This document shows positions 49,904 through 59,118 of a stretch of DNA of 64,000 nucleotides, in pieces. Both the position numbers and the translations under genes were made by a program. Position 1 is the first letter of the stretch. Each line of letters opens with the position of its first letter. Source of the stretch: Trichomonas tenax (taxonomy: Eukaryota > Parabasalia > Trichomonadida > Trichomonadidae). The stretch spans positions 62,001-126,000 of the forward strand of contig JALKBU010000020.1 of NCBI GenBank assembly GCA_023091735.1, in the 5' to 3' direction. Under the pieces are notes generated by a model, which saw only the letters and a program-made list of their open reading frames with translations, was not told where the DNA came from and did no database searches.

Positions 49904-51358
49904 TTATGGTGCAAGAGTGCCACGCATTACACGAGTAGTATATAAATTTCGATTAAAATAATTAAGTGGCTTCTGTGGTCCTTCATACCATTCATTCAGC
50001 CACTTTCTAGCAATAAGTCTATCTTTTGCCCATGTACCATATATAATAGGGCAGAAGAAAAGATAACAAAAAACAACGAAAAGGAAGAAAAACATGGAAA
50101 AATAACCGCGATATATCAACTTCCTTGAGAAAATATTTTCAATAAGCATTCCAAAATTGGCACAAGCAAAAATTAATGGAATGAGATAATGATAATTAAA
50201 CATTGTTCTTGGAACTCTCAGAAAAGGGAAATATGATACTGCCCATCCAAACAGCATCAACAAATTTCTCCAATCTGCCAATCTAAAGATTGCTAAAATT
50301 GGAGTTAAAATAATACCAGCAGTCGAAGGCCAATATGATGCTGGTAGAGCAACGCATGCGATCCTTCTGTTAAGTGTGCTCGAATAAAATAGAATTTGCT
50401 TATCAGTTGTAAAAGGCCAATTTTTCGGGTCTGATTGAAACGTGTGCGGAATACTCGATCTGAAGTTGATTCTGTGCATAACTTTAATCCATCTTAACGT
50501 TCTGAAAAATAATGTTGAATTAATTAAGCGAATACCCCAATATGTATGGTTCATCTTCTTAGGATCGAAGACAGTATTCTTATCCTGTGCAGCTAAATAA
50601 TGACTGTTCTTGCCTGTAAAAGGTGTTACGGCAAAATGAAGGAAAAATACAGCAAAAAACACTATCACAGCAGGAACAAGCAATAAAAACGCTCTAACAA
50701 AGATATCAAATAACTTAGGAAACTCAATAAATATCCAAAAGACTTGTGAGATTCCATCCAATGCGACCAATCCGAGTGCAGTAAATTTACATGCCGCAGC
50801 ACATCCCAAAGTTATGCCTGCGAAAAACACGTGCCAATTGTCCTGTGTTCGAAGAAATAATGAAAAGCAAAAAAGATGAATCGCAGAGAATAAATGTAAT
50901 ATTCCATCTGTGAGAATGAATTTTGATTCAATTATCATAGAAGAATCTAGTGCAATCATTATCGAAGCAGTTAGTGATGGAAGTGGAGAGATTGCAAAAT
51001 TTCTAAGTGTGCAATAGAGTAGAGGAGATACTCCTGCAGAAAATATGGCGGGTATCATCCTTAAAGTAATATATTGCGTTTCATTTTTCTCATAAGGCGT
51101 TCCTAACTTGAAAAAACTTTCAATTTCACCCCGATATTGAGCTGTCTTTGCAACATATCCCATAAGCATTTTTGCGAGCGGTGGATGTATGTCGAAGTGA
51201 AATTTCTTTAATGTATACCATTTTGAAAAGTTTCCAAAATGAACTTCATCAAAAATCACGCATTCCGGCCACGCAATGGTCCAAAGTCTCGCGTATAGTG
51301 CTGTGATGCAGAGGAATGTGACAAACACACTGTCTATTAATGTGAAATCACTCCCCAT
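49904..51358 (-). CDS. PMT: Protein O-mannosyltransferase (GT39) without MIR domain
   Basis: A 484-residue multi-pass membrane enzyme of the dolichyl-phosphate-mannose:protein mannosyltransferase family. The first lumenal loop holds the catalytic Asp-Glu pair (D37-E38 in IFDEVHFGNF) and HPPLAKM (58-64). Later membrane segments include the conserved YWPSTAG-type loop and the RTMFNYHYLIPL segment near the C-terminus. Fungal and animal PMTs are 700-900 residues because of a central lumenal MIR domain; here the membrane core is joined directly across about 50 residues (295-345), as in bacterial members. It should add O-linked mannose to Ser/Thr of secretory proteins in the ER. The Thr-rich surface protein at 29626 would be a suitable substrate (inference). 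Confidence 0.88.
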   Translation of the reverse strand: MGSDFTLIDSVFVTFLCITALYARLWTIAWPECVIFDEVHFGNFSKWYTLKKFHFDIHPPLAKMLMGYVAKTAQYRGEIESFFKLGTPYEKNETQYITLRMIPAIFSAGVSPLLYCTLRNFAISPLPSLTASIMIALDSSMIIESKFILTDGILHLFSAIHLFCFSLFLRTQDNWHVFFAGITLGCAAACKFTALGLVALDGISQVFWIFIEFPKLFDIFVRAFLLLVPAVIVFFAVFFLHFAVTPFTGKNSHYLAAQDKNTVFDPKKMNHTYWGIRLINSTLFFRTLRWIKVMHRINFRSSIPHTFQSDPKNWPFTTDKQILFYSSTLNRRIACVALPASYWPSTAGIILTPILAIFRLADWRNLLMLFGWAVSYFPFLRVPRTMFNYHYLIPLIFACANFGMLIENIFSRKLIYRGYFSMFFFLFVVFCYLFFCPIIYGTWAKDRLIARKWLNEWYEGPQKPLNYFNRNLYTTRVMRGTLAP

Positions 51359-51515
51359 AATTTAAAGAGTGCGATTATTATAAAGTGTCAAAAATATTGT
51401 AAAGTCAAAAATACAAAGTCAAGCTTTTTGTCGTGAAAATTAATGTTTTTAGGATAATCAAATTACTCAATTGTTCCTTGAACTCGATGATTGATTATCA
51501 TATTTTGATAATCTT

Positions 51516-52523
51516 TTATTTTGTTTTGTCTTTGTTTTCCAATATGAACTTGTTTGCATTTTTGCAACAAGTGATAAAGTATTGTTTATTATACTTGATC
51601 AAATTCTTGGTTTCTGGATCCATTAGATCGTATCCGGCTACAAGTTTCCAGGCGCGACTGAAGTTTGAATAAGCGAATTTCATTGAAGTTGTTTTTTTCA
51701 TTTGAACAACGTTTTTTGCAGCAAAATAAGCGTTTTTAGCAATAGCTGGAGCAAGAACTCCATATTTTTTCTGCATTTCTTCGAATTTTTCAGCTTTGCT
51801 GATTGAATATTGAATAACATTATCTGCACCATATTTTGTAATGGCAGATATTCCTGCTAATGCGGTGAGAACAATATCATGTGATGAATAGTTCCAAAAC
51901 TCTTCAGTGAGCATATGTTCAAATGGCGCAATATCATTGTGAAATTCCCATGTAAATCTCGCAAAGTCAATTGAATTCTTGCTTTCTATTGCTTTAATAC
52001 ACTCATCGAATTCTAAACACAAGTTTCCGTTTTGACAAACATCTTTTAAGCTTCTGTTTGGGAAATAAGAACCTTTGCATCCGAAAGTCTGTGTGTCAAA
52101 AGCATTCTTGTAGTTAATTTTGATTCCTTGTTCGGCCATTGCTGCAAAATCACAAATAAAATCGAAACATATTATTCTCAAGTTGTCTTGTGTTAATAAT
52201 GCTGACAATCCATCGTATACTTCTTGACAGTTTGGTACTTTGATCATAAATCCAGGCTGAATGTTTAATGGAATTGGAGTTTCAACGTCTTTATCGAAAA
52301 TATTATCAGCATAGCATTGTGCGATCTGAATGAGTCCTAAAGAATTTGGAATAACTCCTAAATTAAAGCCCTCGCAGTCCAAAGAAACGCATCTTAATTT
52401 TCCTTCACACATTTCTCCTATCATCTTCTGTACCCATTCAAGAAATTCTTCAACGTTCTGATTTGTCGTAACAACTTTGTGGTCAACACCAGTAATATCA
52501 CAATGAACAGAGTTTGGATACAT
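51516..52523 (-). CDS. DEDD-type 3'-5' exonuclease domain protein
   Basis: A 335-residue protein with an RNase-D/Egl-like 3'-5' exonuclease fold. Exo I is SLDCEGFNLG with Asp49 and Glu51, then LGLIQIAQ. Exo II is ICFDFICDF with Asp121/Asp125. Exo III is NYSSHDIVLT with Tyr212 and Asp216, the DEDDy arrangement. All four acidic metal ligands are therefore present, and activity on RNA or DNA 3' ends is plausible. The last 100 residues are helical, without a recognised HRDC domain. The pattern is closest to EXD1/egalitarian-like and plant 3'-5' exonuclease proteins. It is divergent from the Rab gene with 156 bp between, and the shared promoter has three ACATGTCA-type elements. Confidence 0.8.
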   Translation of the reverse strand: MYPNSVHCDITGVDHKVVTTNQNVEEFLEWVQKMIGEMCEGKLRCVSLDCEGFNLGVIPNSLGLIQIAQCYADNIFDKDVETPIPLNIQPGFMIKVPNCQEVYDGLSALLTQDNLRIICFDFICDFAAMAEQGIKINYKNAFDTQTFGCKGSYFPNRSLKDVCQNGNLCLEFDECIKAIESKNSIDFARFTWEFHNDIAPFEHMLTEEFWNYSSHDIVLTALAGISAITKYGADNVIQYSISKAEKFEEMQKKYGVLAPAIAKNAYFAAKNVVQMKKTTSMKFAYSNFSRAWKLVAGYDLMDPETKNLIKYNKQYFITCCKNANKFILENKDKTK

Positions 52524-52540
52524 ATGAAATGTCAGATTTT

Positions 52541-52615
52541 GTTTTACATGTCAATTGTCGATGTTACATGACAAAATAGTCGAATTTCATAATTTGCTTT
52601 TAAATTTACATGTCA
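52541..52615. promoter_or_regulatory. Cluster of three TTACATGTCA-type elements
   Basis: TTTACATGTCA at about 52543-52553, GTTACATGACA at 52563-52573 and TTTACATGTCA at 52605-52615 lie between the divergent exonuclease and Rab genes. The same 10-mer recurs before other genes in the window (47091, 61233, 61252, 61271). It is read as a promoter element; function is inferred. Confidence 0.5.
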
Positions 52616-52679
52616 AAATTCTTGTGCTCAAAAATCACTTTTTCTCTACCGGTAGAGAAATTTTTTTTATAAATTATAA

Positions 52680-53270
52680 ATGTTGCAAGAATTCACATTA
52701 AAAGTTGTTGTCATTGGTGACAGCAGCGTAGGAAAGACGTGCATTTCTCTGAGGTACCTCACAGGTGAATTTTCGACACAGACAACGCCTACAATCGCCG
52801 CAGGTTTCTGTAGCACGAAGGTCAAAATAGGCAAAAACAGTATAAATCTCCTGATTTGGGATACAGCGGGCCAAGAATCATATAGATCACTCACATCTCA
52901 GTACTATCGCGAGACCAAAATCGCGCTCATAGTATTCGATCTAACATCTCCACAGACATTGGAATCCGTAACAGATTGGCACGAGCGTGTGTGTGAAGTC
53001 AACGAGGGCAGAGTCATCACTGTCTTAGTTGGTAACAAGTATGATCTTCCAAACAGACGGATTTCACAGGAACAGGGTGAAAAGATGGCAGAATCAATAG
53101 GCGCTATATACAGAGAAACATCTGCTGTTACAGGTAAAGGAATTAAAGAAGTTTTCGAAGATGCTTGCGAAGAATATTTGAGATCTAATCCTTTTACTGG
53201 TGGTTTGAAGTCTAAAAACCAACAGCCTGTCGTTCTGAAACCAAGAGCACAAAGTTCTGGTTGCTGCTGA
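52680..53270 (+). CDS. Rab-family small GTPase
   Basis: A 196-residue Rab. G1 is GDSSVGKT (13-20), the switch I Thr is in TPTIAAGF (T38), G3 is WDTAGQE (60-66), G4 is NKYD (119-122), G5 is ETSA (146-149), and two C-terminal cysteines (CC, 195-196) await geranylgeranylation. Switch I (TIAAGF) and the AGFCSTKVKI strand resemble the Rab5/Rab21/Rab22 endocytic branch, where Ala-Ala-Phe is typical. It should act as a membrane-traffic switch on endosomal or related membranes. All nucleotide-binding residues are present, so it is expected to be active. An Inr-like TCACTTTTTC lies 43 nt before the start. Confidence 0.93.
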   Translation: MLQEFTLKVVVIGDSSVGKTCISLRYLTGEFSTQTTPTIAAGFCSTKVKIGKNSINLLIWDTAGQESYRSLTSQYYRETKIALIVFDLTSPQTLESVTDWHERVCEVNEGRVITVLVGNKYDLPNRRISQEQGEKMAESIGAIYRETSAVTGKGIKEVFEDACEEYLRSNPFTGGLKSKNQQPVVLKPRAQSSGCC

Positions 53271-53672
53271 ACCAAATATTATATTTTTATTTTATTATTC
53301 TATCCTATCTTACGCGGAAAGCTATTTTTTATATGGATTTTAGTTTGCTGACCATGATACAAGATGAAATGAATTTTGAATAAAGTGACATCAATAATAT
53401 ATAAAATTTGGATCCGTAATTTGTACCATATAATTCCCTATAGTTAAAAGATCTATATCCAAAGTTTCATAGTTAATTAATAATGTTATATTTCATTTGA
53501 TAATCTAGTAATATATCCTATAAAAAGCATCGCTTGCTGCAGTTATACTTATATGTGGAATTACAGATTCTATCATTAAGATTTTTGATTTTTTTTAAAA
53601 AAATGACTTGTAAATTTAAGTTTATGTGGCAAAAAAGTTAAATGCTGTCATAATTTCTATAGAGTCAAAATA
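53271..53672. other. AT-rich intergenic spacer
   Basis: 402 bp before SF3A2. Near the gene it has TGACTTGTAAA (53603-53613) and TTATGTGGCA (53623-53632), variants of the shared promoter motif. No gene was seen. Confidence 0.4.
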
Positions 53673-54335
53673 ATGATTGATTCAGGAGCACCTCTTGGTG
53701 GTACATTTGGACAGGCAGAATATAATGAACAATTGGCTAAAATCGCGCGTTCTAACAGACTCACAGCTCTTTCAGCAGCAAATACTAATCTTGAAAATGA
53801 TCAATATTTAATGAGAAACCAGAGTGGTCTTTTAGAATGCAAGCTGTGCTGCACAACGCATAAAACAGAAGCAAGTTATCTCAATCATACTTACGGCAAA
53901 ACTCATAAAAGAAATCTTGAAAGAAGACGTGTTTCTGTTGCTAGAAAAGAAGCCATTGCTGGTGGAATTCGTGTAGGTACTGCACCAAGAGTAGAACCAA
54001 CGAAAACAACCACGAAAATTGGTGATCCATCGTATCAAGTTGTGAAAAAGAAAGATTTGAATACAGGAAGTTTGACAATTCTTATAGAATTAGGATATCC
54101 AGATATTAAAAAACATACAAGTCCAAAATATAGAATTGTTTCTGCATATGAACAATCTGTAGAATCACCGGATCCAAATCACAAATATTTACTTTTTGCA
54201 GCAATTCCATATAATACTGTTTGCTTCAAAATACCAAATATGGCTGTTATTCAAGAAAAAATTATTGTTGATTGGAAACAAATTGATCATAAGTATACGT
54301 TCCAACTTACTTTGGCACCCAACATCGAAGAATAA
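53673..54335 (+). CDS. SF3A2: Splicing factor 3A subunit 2 (SF3a66/Prp11)
   Basis: A 220-residue protein matching the core of SF3A2. The matrin-type zinc finger uses Cys56, Cys59, His72 and His78 (CKLC and NHTYGKTH), followed by the NLERRR helix, then the KIGDPSYQV block, and a C-terminal domain with YPDIKKHTSPKYRIVSAYEQSVESPDPNHKY and LLFAAIPYNTVCFKIP. In other eukaryotes it belongs to the SF3a complex of the U2 snRNP and helps select the branch point. The Pro-rich tail of animal SF3A2 is absent, as in yeast. Its presence shows that a working U2 snRNP is expected even though nearly all genes here lack introns. Confidence 0.93.
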   Translation: MIDSGAPLGGTFGQAEYNEQLAKIARSNRLTALSAANTNLENDQYLMRNQSGLLECKLCCTTHKTEASYLNHTYGKTHKRNLERRRVSVARKEAIAGGIRVGTAPRVEPTKTTTKIGDPSYQVVKKKDLNTGSLTILIELGYPDIKKHTSPKYRIVSAYEQSVESPDPNHKYLLFAAIPYNTVCFKIPNMAVIQEKIIVDWKQIDHKYTFQLTLAPNIEE

Positions 54336-54582
54336 TATATTTTGTTTGAATTATAAACATCTTCAAAAACCAAAATTAATATTGATATAAAACTATACGT
54401 TTAACAAGCTTTATGCCATTTGACATAAACAACATTTTGTTAAGTGAATATCATGGATTTTGAAAATTGATAAAATATTAAAATGAAAGAATCAAACGAA
54501 TGTTAATGCTTTATTATAAAAATAGTAATGTAGAGATAGATAAGATTAACAAAATTTTAGAAAAAAAAAACAAAAAATAAAA

Positions 54583-55653
54583 TTAATTACGCACACCGCA
54601 TGTTCTAATGCCGTCAAGTATTTTAACAACTTGAGCTCTAGACTCTGGATTAGATATTGCAGCAACAACATCAACAAACAATTTGCTTGCGTTATCACCT
54701 GCAATTGCTTTGTACTTATCGCAGAATCCATTTGTTGTGATCGCGTTTTTATCCAAATCTTCGAGTATCTTCTCGATCGATTTTGCTTTATCTTTGTCTT
54801 TTCCGAAATATGTATTGAGTGCCTGCTTCAAGCGGTTCATTGTGCGCATGCGCTTAACAGCATATGGTTCATCTAAGTCATCTTCTGCAACTTCATTTTG
54901 AACTTTCTTGAGAATTGACTTTGGTGCCTTATGAACATCAACTTGATGCTGAAGAAGCTCTTTCTTTGTCGCAAAGACAATGAATCCCTGCATAACACAG
55001 TTTGGATGCTCACAGGCATAATGTTCTGTGTGGAAGTGGACTTGGATGAGTTCTATTGATTCGAACCAGTTCTCTTTGCCGAGGGATTCGCAAATGTCGC
55101 ACTTAAAGTGGTTCTCTTGTAAGTGTTTTGTTAAAGTATTTCCATCAAATGCAATATGTTTGCAGCAAGGGCACTTTGGATGCTGCTTCATGTGTTCACT
55201 CATCTCATTGCGGTTAAATACCGGTGTTTCACAAGGAAGAAAACGCTTAGATTCGAAGCAAATTTCACATGGCTCTTTTTTGTGAAGTTTTCTTGTATGT
55301 CCTTTGAGAGACTGGAAATTCGCACATGTTGCTTTGCATTCAGTGCATGTAATCTTTCTAAAACCTGATACTTCCTGAATATCATCTTTTGAGTCGTAAT
55401 ATATGTGATAAAATGTATCGTGAGGTCTCGTTTTCTGTATTTCGACTTCATATGACTCCAGCTCCTTGGAAGTGGATATGATTGGGTCAGTAGTTACCGC
55501 TCTTTGGCAGAAAGGGCACTTTGACTCGTTGTAGCACATGACCATCGTCTCGTAGCACTTCAGGCAGAAGTTGCTGTGATTGCACGGAAGCAGTATTCTT
55601 CGCTTGATCGGTTCGCCACAGATAAGACAGTCACCGAAGCCATAATCACTCAT
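54583..55653 (-). CDS. ZNF598: RING E3 ubiquitin ligase of the ZNF598/Hel2 type
   Basis: A 356-residue protein starting MSDYGFGDC; the open frame extends six codons upstream but without ATG. A C3HC4 RING uses Cys9, Cys12, Cys24, His26, Cys30, Cys33, Cys46 and Cys49. A series of C2H2 fingers follows (from about residue 100 to 245), ending in the diagnostic YACEHPNCVMQGFIVFATKKELLQH segment. The last 80 residues are a helical domain. ZNF598/Hel2 ubiquitinates 40S proteins on collided ribosomes and starts ribosome-associated quality control. It is shorter than animal ZNF598 (about 900 residues) because the Pro-rich middle is missing. The gene converges on SF3A2 with 247 bp between the stops. Confidence 0.88.
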   Translation of the reverse strand: MSDYGFGDCLICGEPIKRRILLPCNHSNFCLKCYETMVMCYNESKCPFCQRAVTTDPIISTSKELESYEVEIQKTRPHDTFYHIYYDSKDDIQEVSGFRKITCTECKATCANFQSLKGHTRKLHKKEPCEICFESKRFLPCETPVFNRNEMSEHMKQHPKCPCCKHIAFDGNTLTKHLQENHFKCDICESLGKENWFESIELIQVHFHTEHYACEHPNCVMQGFIVFATKKELLQHQVDVHKAPKSILKKVQNEVAEDDLDEPYAVKRMRTMNRLKQALNTYFGKDKDKAKSIEKILEDLDKNAITTNGFCDKYKAIAGDNASKLFVDVVAAISNPESRAQVVKILDGIRTCGVRN

Positions 55654-55986
55654 TGTTTTGTGTACAGCCAAAAATTTTTAAAATTTTGAAATAAGGTTAA
55701 ATCATGATAGTCGTTACTTGTCAATTTTGTTTTTACGTGTCAAAAATTGATAATACCATTATCCATCTTAATTTCTTGATATCTGATCATTTCAATATAA
55801 AATTCTTTATCAATTCAAGGAAATATATTTAATCACTAACTCATCATCATTCAAATGTTTAATAATACAAATACTTTATATTTTTCTATATTAGATTCCA
55901 AACAACAAGTTTTGGATAGAAATATGAATTCGCATAAAGATTTAATATATAAGAATTTACGCAAATAAAATATAACAAAACAGATT
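55654..55986. other. Promoter spacer of the ZNF598-type gene
   Basis: 333 bp. It has GTTACTTGTCA (55713-55723) and TTTTACGTGTCA (55730-55741), variants of the shared promoter motif; otherwise AT-rich. Confidence 0.4.
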
Positions 55987-57384
55987 TTAATTTTCGCATT
56001 CTAAATAAGAAAGAATTCTTTCAGCGATCTCAGCAGTGGCCGACTGAATGGAATTAGCGATCTCTTCGATCCTATCACGGTCAATTTCATGCAATATAAG
56101 ATTCGATGCTTGTTTTAATATCAAACTTCCGCAATTGCTTGAGTCTATTATTTTAATGATTGAATGGCATATATCAAGGATAAGAGTGTCTTGTTCTGTG
56201 CTAAGGAGTTCCAGGAATGTCTGAATGAAATTATATTGTCCAATCACAACTTCAAGTGTTTGGATTGATGATGTCGTCAATAAATTTGCCAATGCGATTG
56301 TTGCTTCTGTTTGAACTTCTATAAGTCCATTGTTGACTAAAAATGCCATCATTTCAACAACCCCGTGTGATATCAATAGCTCATGATTGCTTTCGAAGCT
56401 GAAATAAATTGCTAATATTCGACATGCAATTGATTGCAGACTTGGATCGATTTTATCATGTTGATTATCTAAATGTGGCTTCAGGTTATTGAGGAGATGG
56501 AACAAATCGAAATATTCTGGCATTTCAGCACAAATATAATAAATTAAGTCTAATGCGGATCTAACTATTTCTATGTCTGAATATCTAATGTACGTCATTA
56601 TCTTGTTATTATACTCTGTGACGGAAACTATAGGACTCAAAACTTGAGCATCATTCGAAGCAATCACTGCTAAGCCTCGCAGGGATTGAATAAGTAGTGA
56701 AGGAACATCATCTTTTACAATCCAAGACATGTACACGTTAATTAACTCCTGCGTTAATTCGTCGTTAAAATATGTCGGATTATTGTAATAAAGTCGAGAG
56801 AGGTTTGCAAGACAGCAAGTTTCAATCGTTATGTATGGGTCGTTCTCCCAAAACTGTGTTAATGCAGAATACTTTGATTCTGCTTGTAATATTATTTCGA
56901 CAAGTCCGTTTTCAAGGAATAGCGTTGTAATATTTGGATTTGAGAAAAGTATTGAATCAATGCATTGCATTGCTCTTTGTAAAACTATGCGTTCCGAAGC
57001 ATCTTTGAGGACATTGAAAATATCTTGGAAAATTTCATGCGGAATAAGCTGCAGAAACATCGCGTCTTTACAATATTTCGTAAACACTACATTTAAAACA
57101 TCAATGACATCCGCAATTCTTTCATCTTGTATATTCGTTAAAAATATTTTGTGAATTTCAGAATAAAATTCCGTATTTGCCAATATAGTGAATGTAAAGT
57201 TTGTACTCTCCTGGATCATTTCTTTGAAATTTGTGATGTTTTCGTTGAAATCTTCACTTCCTTCAACAATAGAGTGTGTGAAGCACTCAATGATATTTTG
57301 GGCATCTTCAGGAGATACGTTGCATTCTTTCCGGACACCTTTTATCGTTGTTGAACCAGAGGAATCATTTTTAAACTCCGTCAT
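55987..57384 (-). CDS. ARM-repeat protein (465 aa)
   Basis: The start is the ATG at 57382-57384 (MTEFKND). The open frame begins six codons earlier at a non-ATG codon. The protein is an all-helical ARM/HEAT solenoid with typical repeat signatures near residues 225-260 (SLLIQSLRGLAVIAS) and 355-400 (EVQTEATIALANLLTTSSIQ). The N-terminal 60 residues have no repeats. The form suggests an importin-alpha-like or adaptor scaffold without a basic N-terminal domain. It is one of three such genes in the window. No partner can be read from the sequence. Confidence 0.75.
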   Translation of the reverse strand: MTEFKNDSSGSTTIKGVRKECNVSPEDAQNIIECFTHSIVEGSEDFNENITNFKEMIQESTNFTFTILANTEFYSEIHKIFLTNIQDERIADVIDVLNVVFTKYCKDAMFLQLIPHEIFQDIFNVLKDASERIVLQRAMQCIDSILFSNPNITTLFLENGLVEIILQAESKYSALTQFWENDPYITIETCCLANLSRLYYNNPTYFNDELTQELINVYMSWIVKDDVPSLLIQSLRGLAVIASNDAQVLSPIVSVTEYNNKIMTYIRYSDIEIVRSALDLIYYICAEMPEYFDLFHLLNNLKPHLDNQHDKIDPSLQSIACRILAIYFSFESNHELLISHGVVEMMAFLVNNGLIEVQTEATIALANLLTTSSIQTLEVVIGQYNFIQTFLELLSTEQDTLILDICHSIIKIIDSSNCGSLILKQASNLILHEIDRDRIEEIANSIQSATAEIAERILSYLECEN

Positions 57385-57859
57385 ATTTTCAATTTTTTTC
57401 AAAAATCTTTGTCACGTTTTGTGATTTTATTTTTCATTTGATACTGTAGTTTCACGTGAGACAAAAAGTGAATTTTTTGAAACATCTAATGAATGAAAAA
57501 CATTTTTAATAATAAATTAAAATATAGTATTAATATTTGCAACTATCTAATTACTTTATTATATAAAAAATCATTTGTTTAATGAGAAAAACTTGTTTTT
57601 ATTATTGCATGGATTTGCGAAAATAAAAGTCAAAGTAATCTTCGAAATTAATACCAAACATCTTATGATTCAATATAGAAAAGACTGTAAAGCTGTGACG
57701 ATGTTGTTTTAAAGAAATAGAAATTTCCAAAAATATACATTTTTAACTATAAACAAACAAAACAAGGAATAATAATATGGACGCCTATGTAATTGAAGCA
57801 CTTTGTCTATGACTTTCTTTGATAAATATTTTAATAAAATATTATTTTCGTTCAATAAT
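57385..57859. other. Intergenic spacer
   Basis: 475 bp upstream of the ARM gene and downstream of the rhomboid gene. It has TGTCACGTTTTG (57410-57421) and TTCACGTGAGACAAAAAGTGA (57451-57471) near the ARM gene start. The last 150 bp hold a frame overlapping the rhomboid gene that is not believed. Confidence 0.4.
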
Positions 57860-58621
57860 CTAATTAGCCAACTCACCATCAGCGGAATCTGAAAGAACGC
57901 CCAGTGGTGAATGAATATCGAAAGTTGCAATAATTGTTCCAGGAAGATTAAACGGTACTGTTGTGTCTTCATTCTTCTTGAGTGCCATTGGATCTGAAGT
58001 ACCCCAAAGACGCCTCAGTCCTTTGCCAACAAGCAACCAATAAGTATATCCGACAGTGAGTGCGCAAATGTGTGCAAACGTAGAAGCGTTGTTCAGAGCT
58101 ATATGGTAAGTAATAGAAATTGCAATAGGAAGCCACTTTGTTGGAACATGAATTAAACCGAGAAGTGAAGAATAAGGATTAGATGACAACTGAGACTCAA
58201 TAACGTTCAAAGCAAGAATTACTGATGTCATTCCTATTATAGGTCGATAATATAATGTGAAACATCCTGCAACTGAGAATAAAATGATGATTCCTGAGTA
58301 TGTTAAGCCTATGAGAGCACTAAATAAGAAGATGTGAACAAATAAAAACGCCATTCCTGCTCTTTTCTCGATATGTGAAAATCTTTGCCAAATAAACACG
58401 ATGTTAAGAATCAAATGTGGTAGAGATGAATGCACGAAAGGGGATGTGAAGAGTTTCCAGAAATTTCTGATCTCTATTTCGTATGGAATTAATGCGTATT
58501 TCCAATATTCGCGATATTCAACTTTCATTTGCAGTGAGATATATACTATAACAAGCGCCGTAATGATGCATATTGTTGCTGGCTGTGGTTTATTAATTGG
58601 ATTTTTAGTTATTTGTTCCAT
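57860..58621 (-). CDS. Rhomboid-like membrane protein with altered active site
   Basis: A 253-residue protein with six or so membrane helices. The rhomboid framework is present: HSSLPHLILN (64-73, the oxyanion-hole region), a helix with GMTSVILAL (130-138) at the place of the GxSG catalytic motif, and His184 in FAHICALTVG, the position of the catalytic His. The Ser of GxSG is replaced by Thr132 and the following Gly by Ser133. The layout, with a cytosolic C-terminal tail of about 55 residues, is nearest to RHBDD1/2 or the TMEM115 group. It may be a pseudo-protease acting in ER or Golgi quality control; a shifted catalytic Ser133 cannot be excluded. Confidence 0.75.
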   Translation of the reverse strand: MEQITKNPINKPQPATICIITALVIVYISLQMKVEYREYWKYALIPYEIEIRNFWKLFTSPFVHSSLPHLILNIVFIWQRFSHIEKRAGMAFLFVHIFLFSALIGLTYSGIIILFSVAGCFTLYYRPIIGMTSVILALNVIESQLSSNPYSSLLGLIHVPTKWLPIAISITYHIALNNASTFAHICALTVGYTYWLLVGKGLRRLWGTSDPMALKKNEDTTVPFNLPGTIIATFDIHSPLGVLSDSADGELAN

Positions 58622-58664
58622 TTAAAAATAAAAATAAAAACAGACTTGTTCAATTTAAAAAAAA

Positions 58665-58991
58665 ATGAATCACGCAGCGGAAAGACTTGCGAATGTTGCG
58701 CAAATCAGGCGTTTGCTCTCTGATCTCGAAAGACTTGGATTATGGAAATCAACAAATATAACAGATCAAGGAACAATCGATGGAACGAAAGATGAAATTA
58801 TTAGAATCTTAAATCTCGTCGAAACAGAGCTTGAAAGAGCCGGCCTTTGGGATAGAAGCATCGATACTGATGATAGTAGCTCGGATGTTGATCAAAATCG
58901 AATGAGATCACCACCTATTACAAATGAACAAATTTTACAGCATACACAAAAGGCTCTTAAATGTATCAACCAGAAAAAGAACCAAAAGTAA
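58665..58991 (+). CDS. Small protein with a duplicated LERxGLW motif
   Basis: 108 residues, helical and acidic. A helix ending LERLGLW (residues 21-27) recurs as LERAGLW (residues 56-62), so the protein looks like an internal duplication of about 35 residues followed by a polar tail. No family was recognised. It is divergent from the rhomboid gene with only 43 bp between the two ATGs, so the promoters overlap. Confidence 0.65.
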   Translation: MNHAAERLANVAQIRRLLSDLERLGLWKSTNITDQGTIDGTKDEIIRILNLVETELERAGLWDRSIDTDDSSSDVDQNRMRSPPITNEQILQHTQKALKCINQKKNQK

Positions 58992-59118
58992 TTTTTTTAC
59001 AATTGATTTTGTTATAAATAAAAATCCTTTCTCTAATATTTGATTAGCATGATAAATAAGCAAAGTCTTTAATATTCATGGTTCCATTTTAATCACAAAA
59101 CAAAGAAATAGTAAATAT

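Noticed and set aside
57709..57972. 87-codon leftward frame overlapping the rhomboid 3' end
   Set aside because: It overlaps a well-supported gene in another frame, and its composition is not protein-like.
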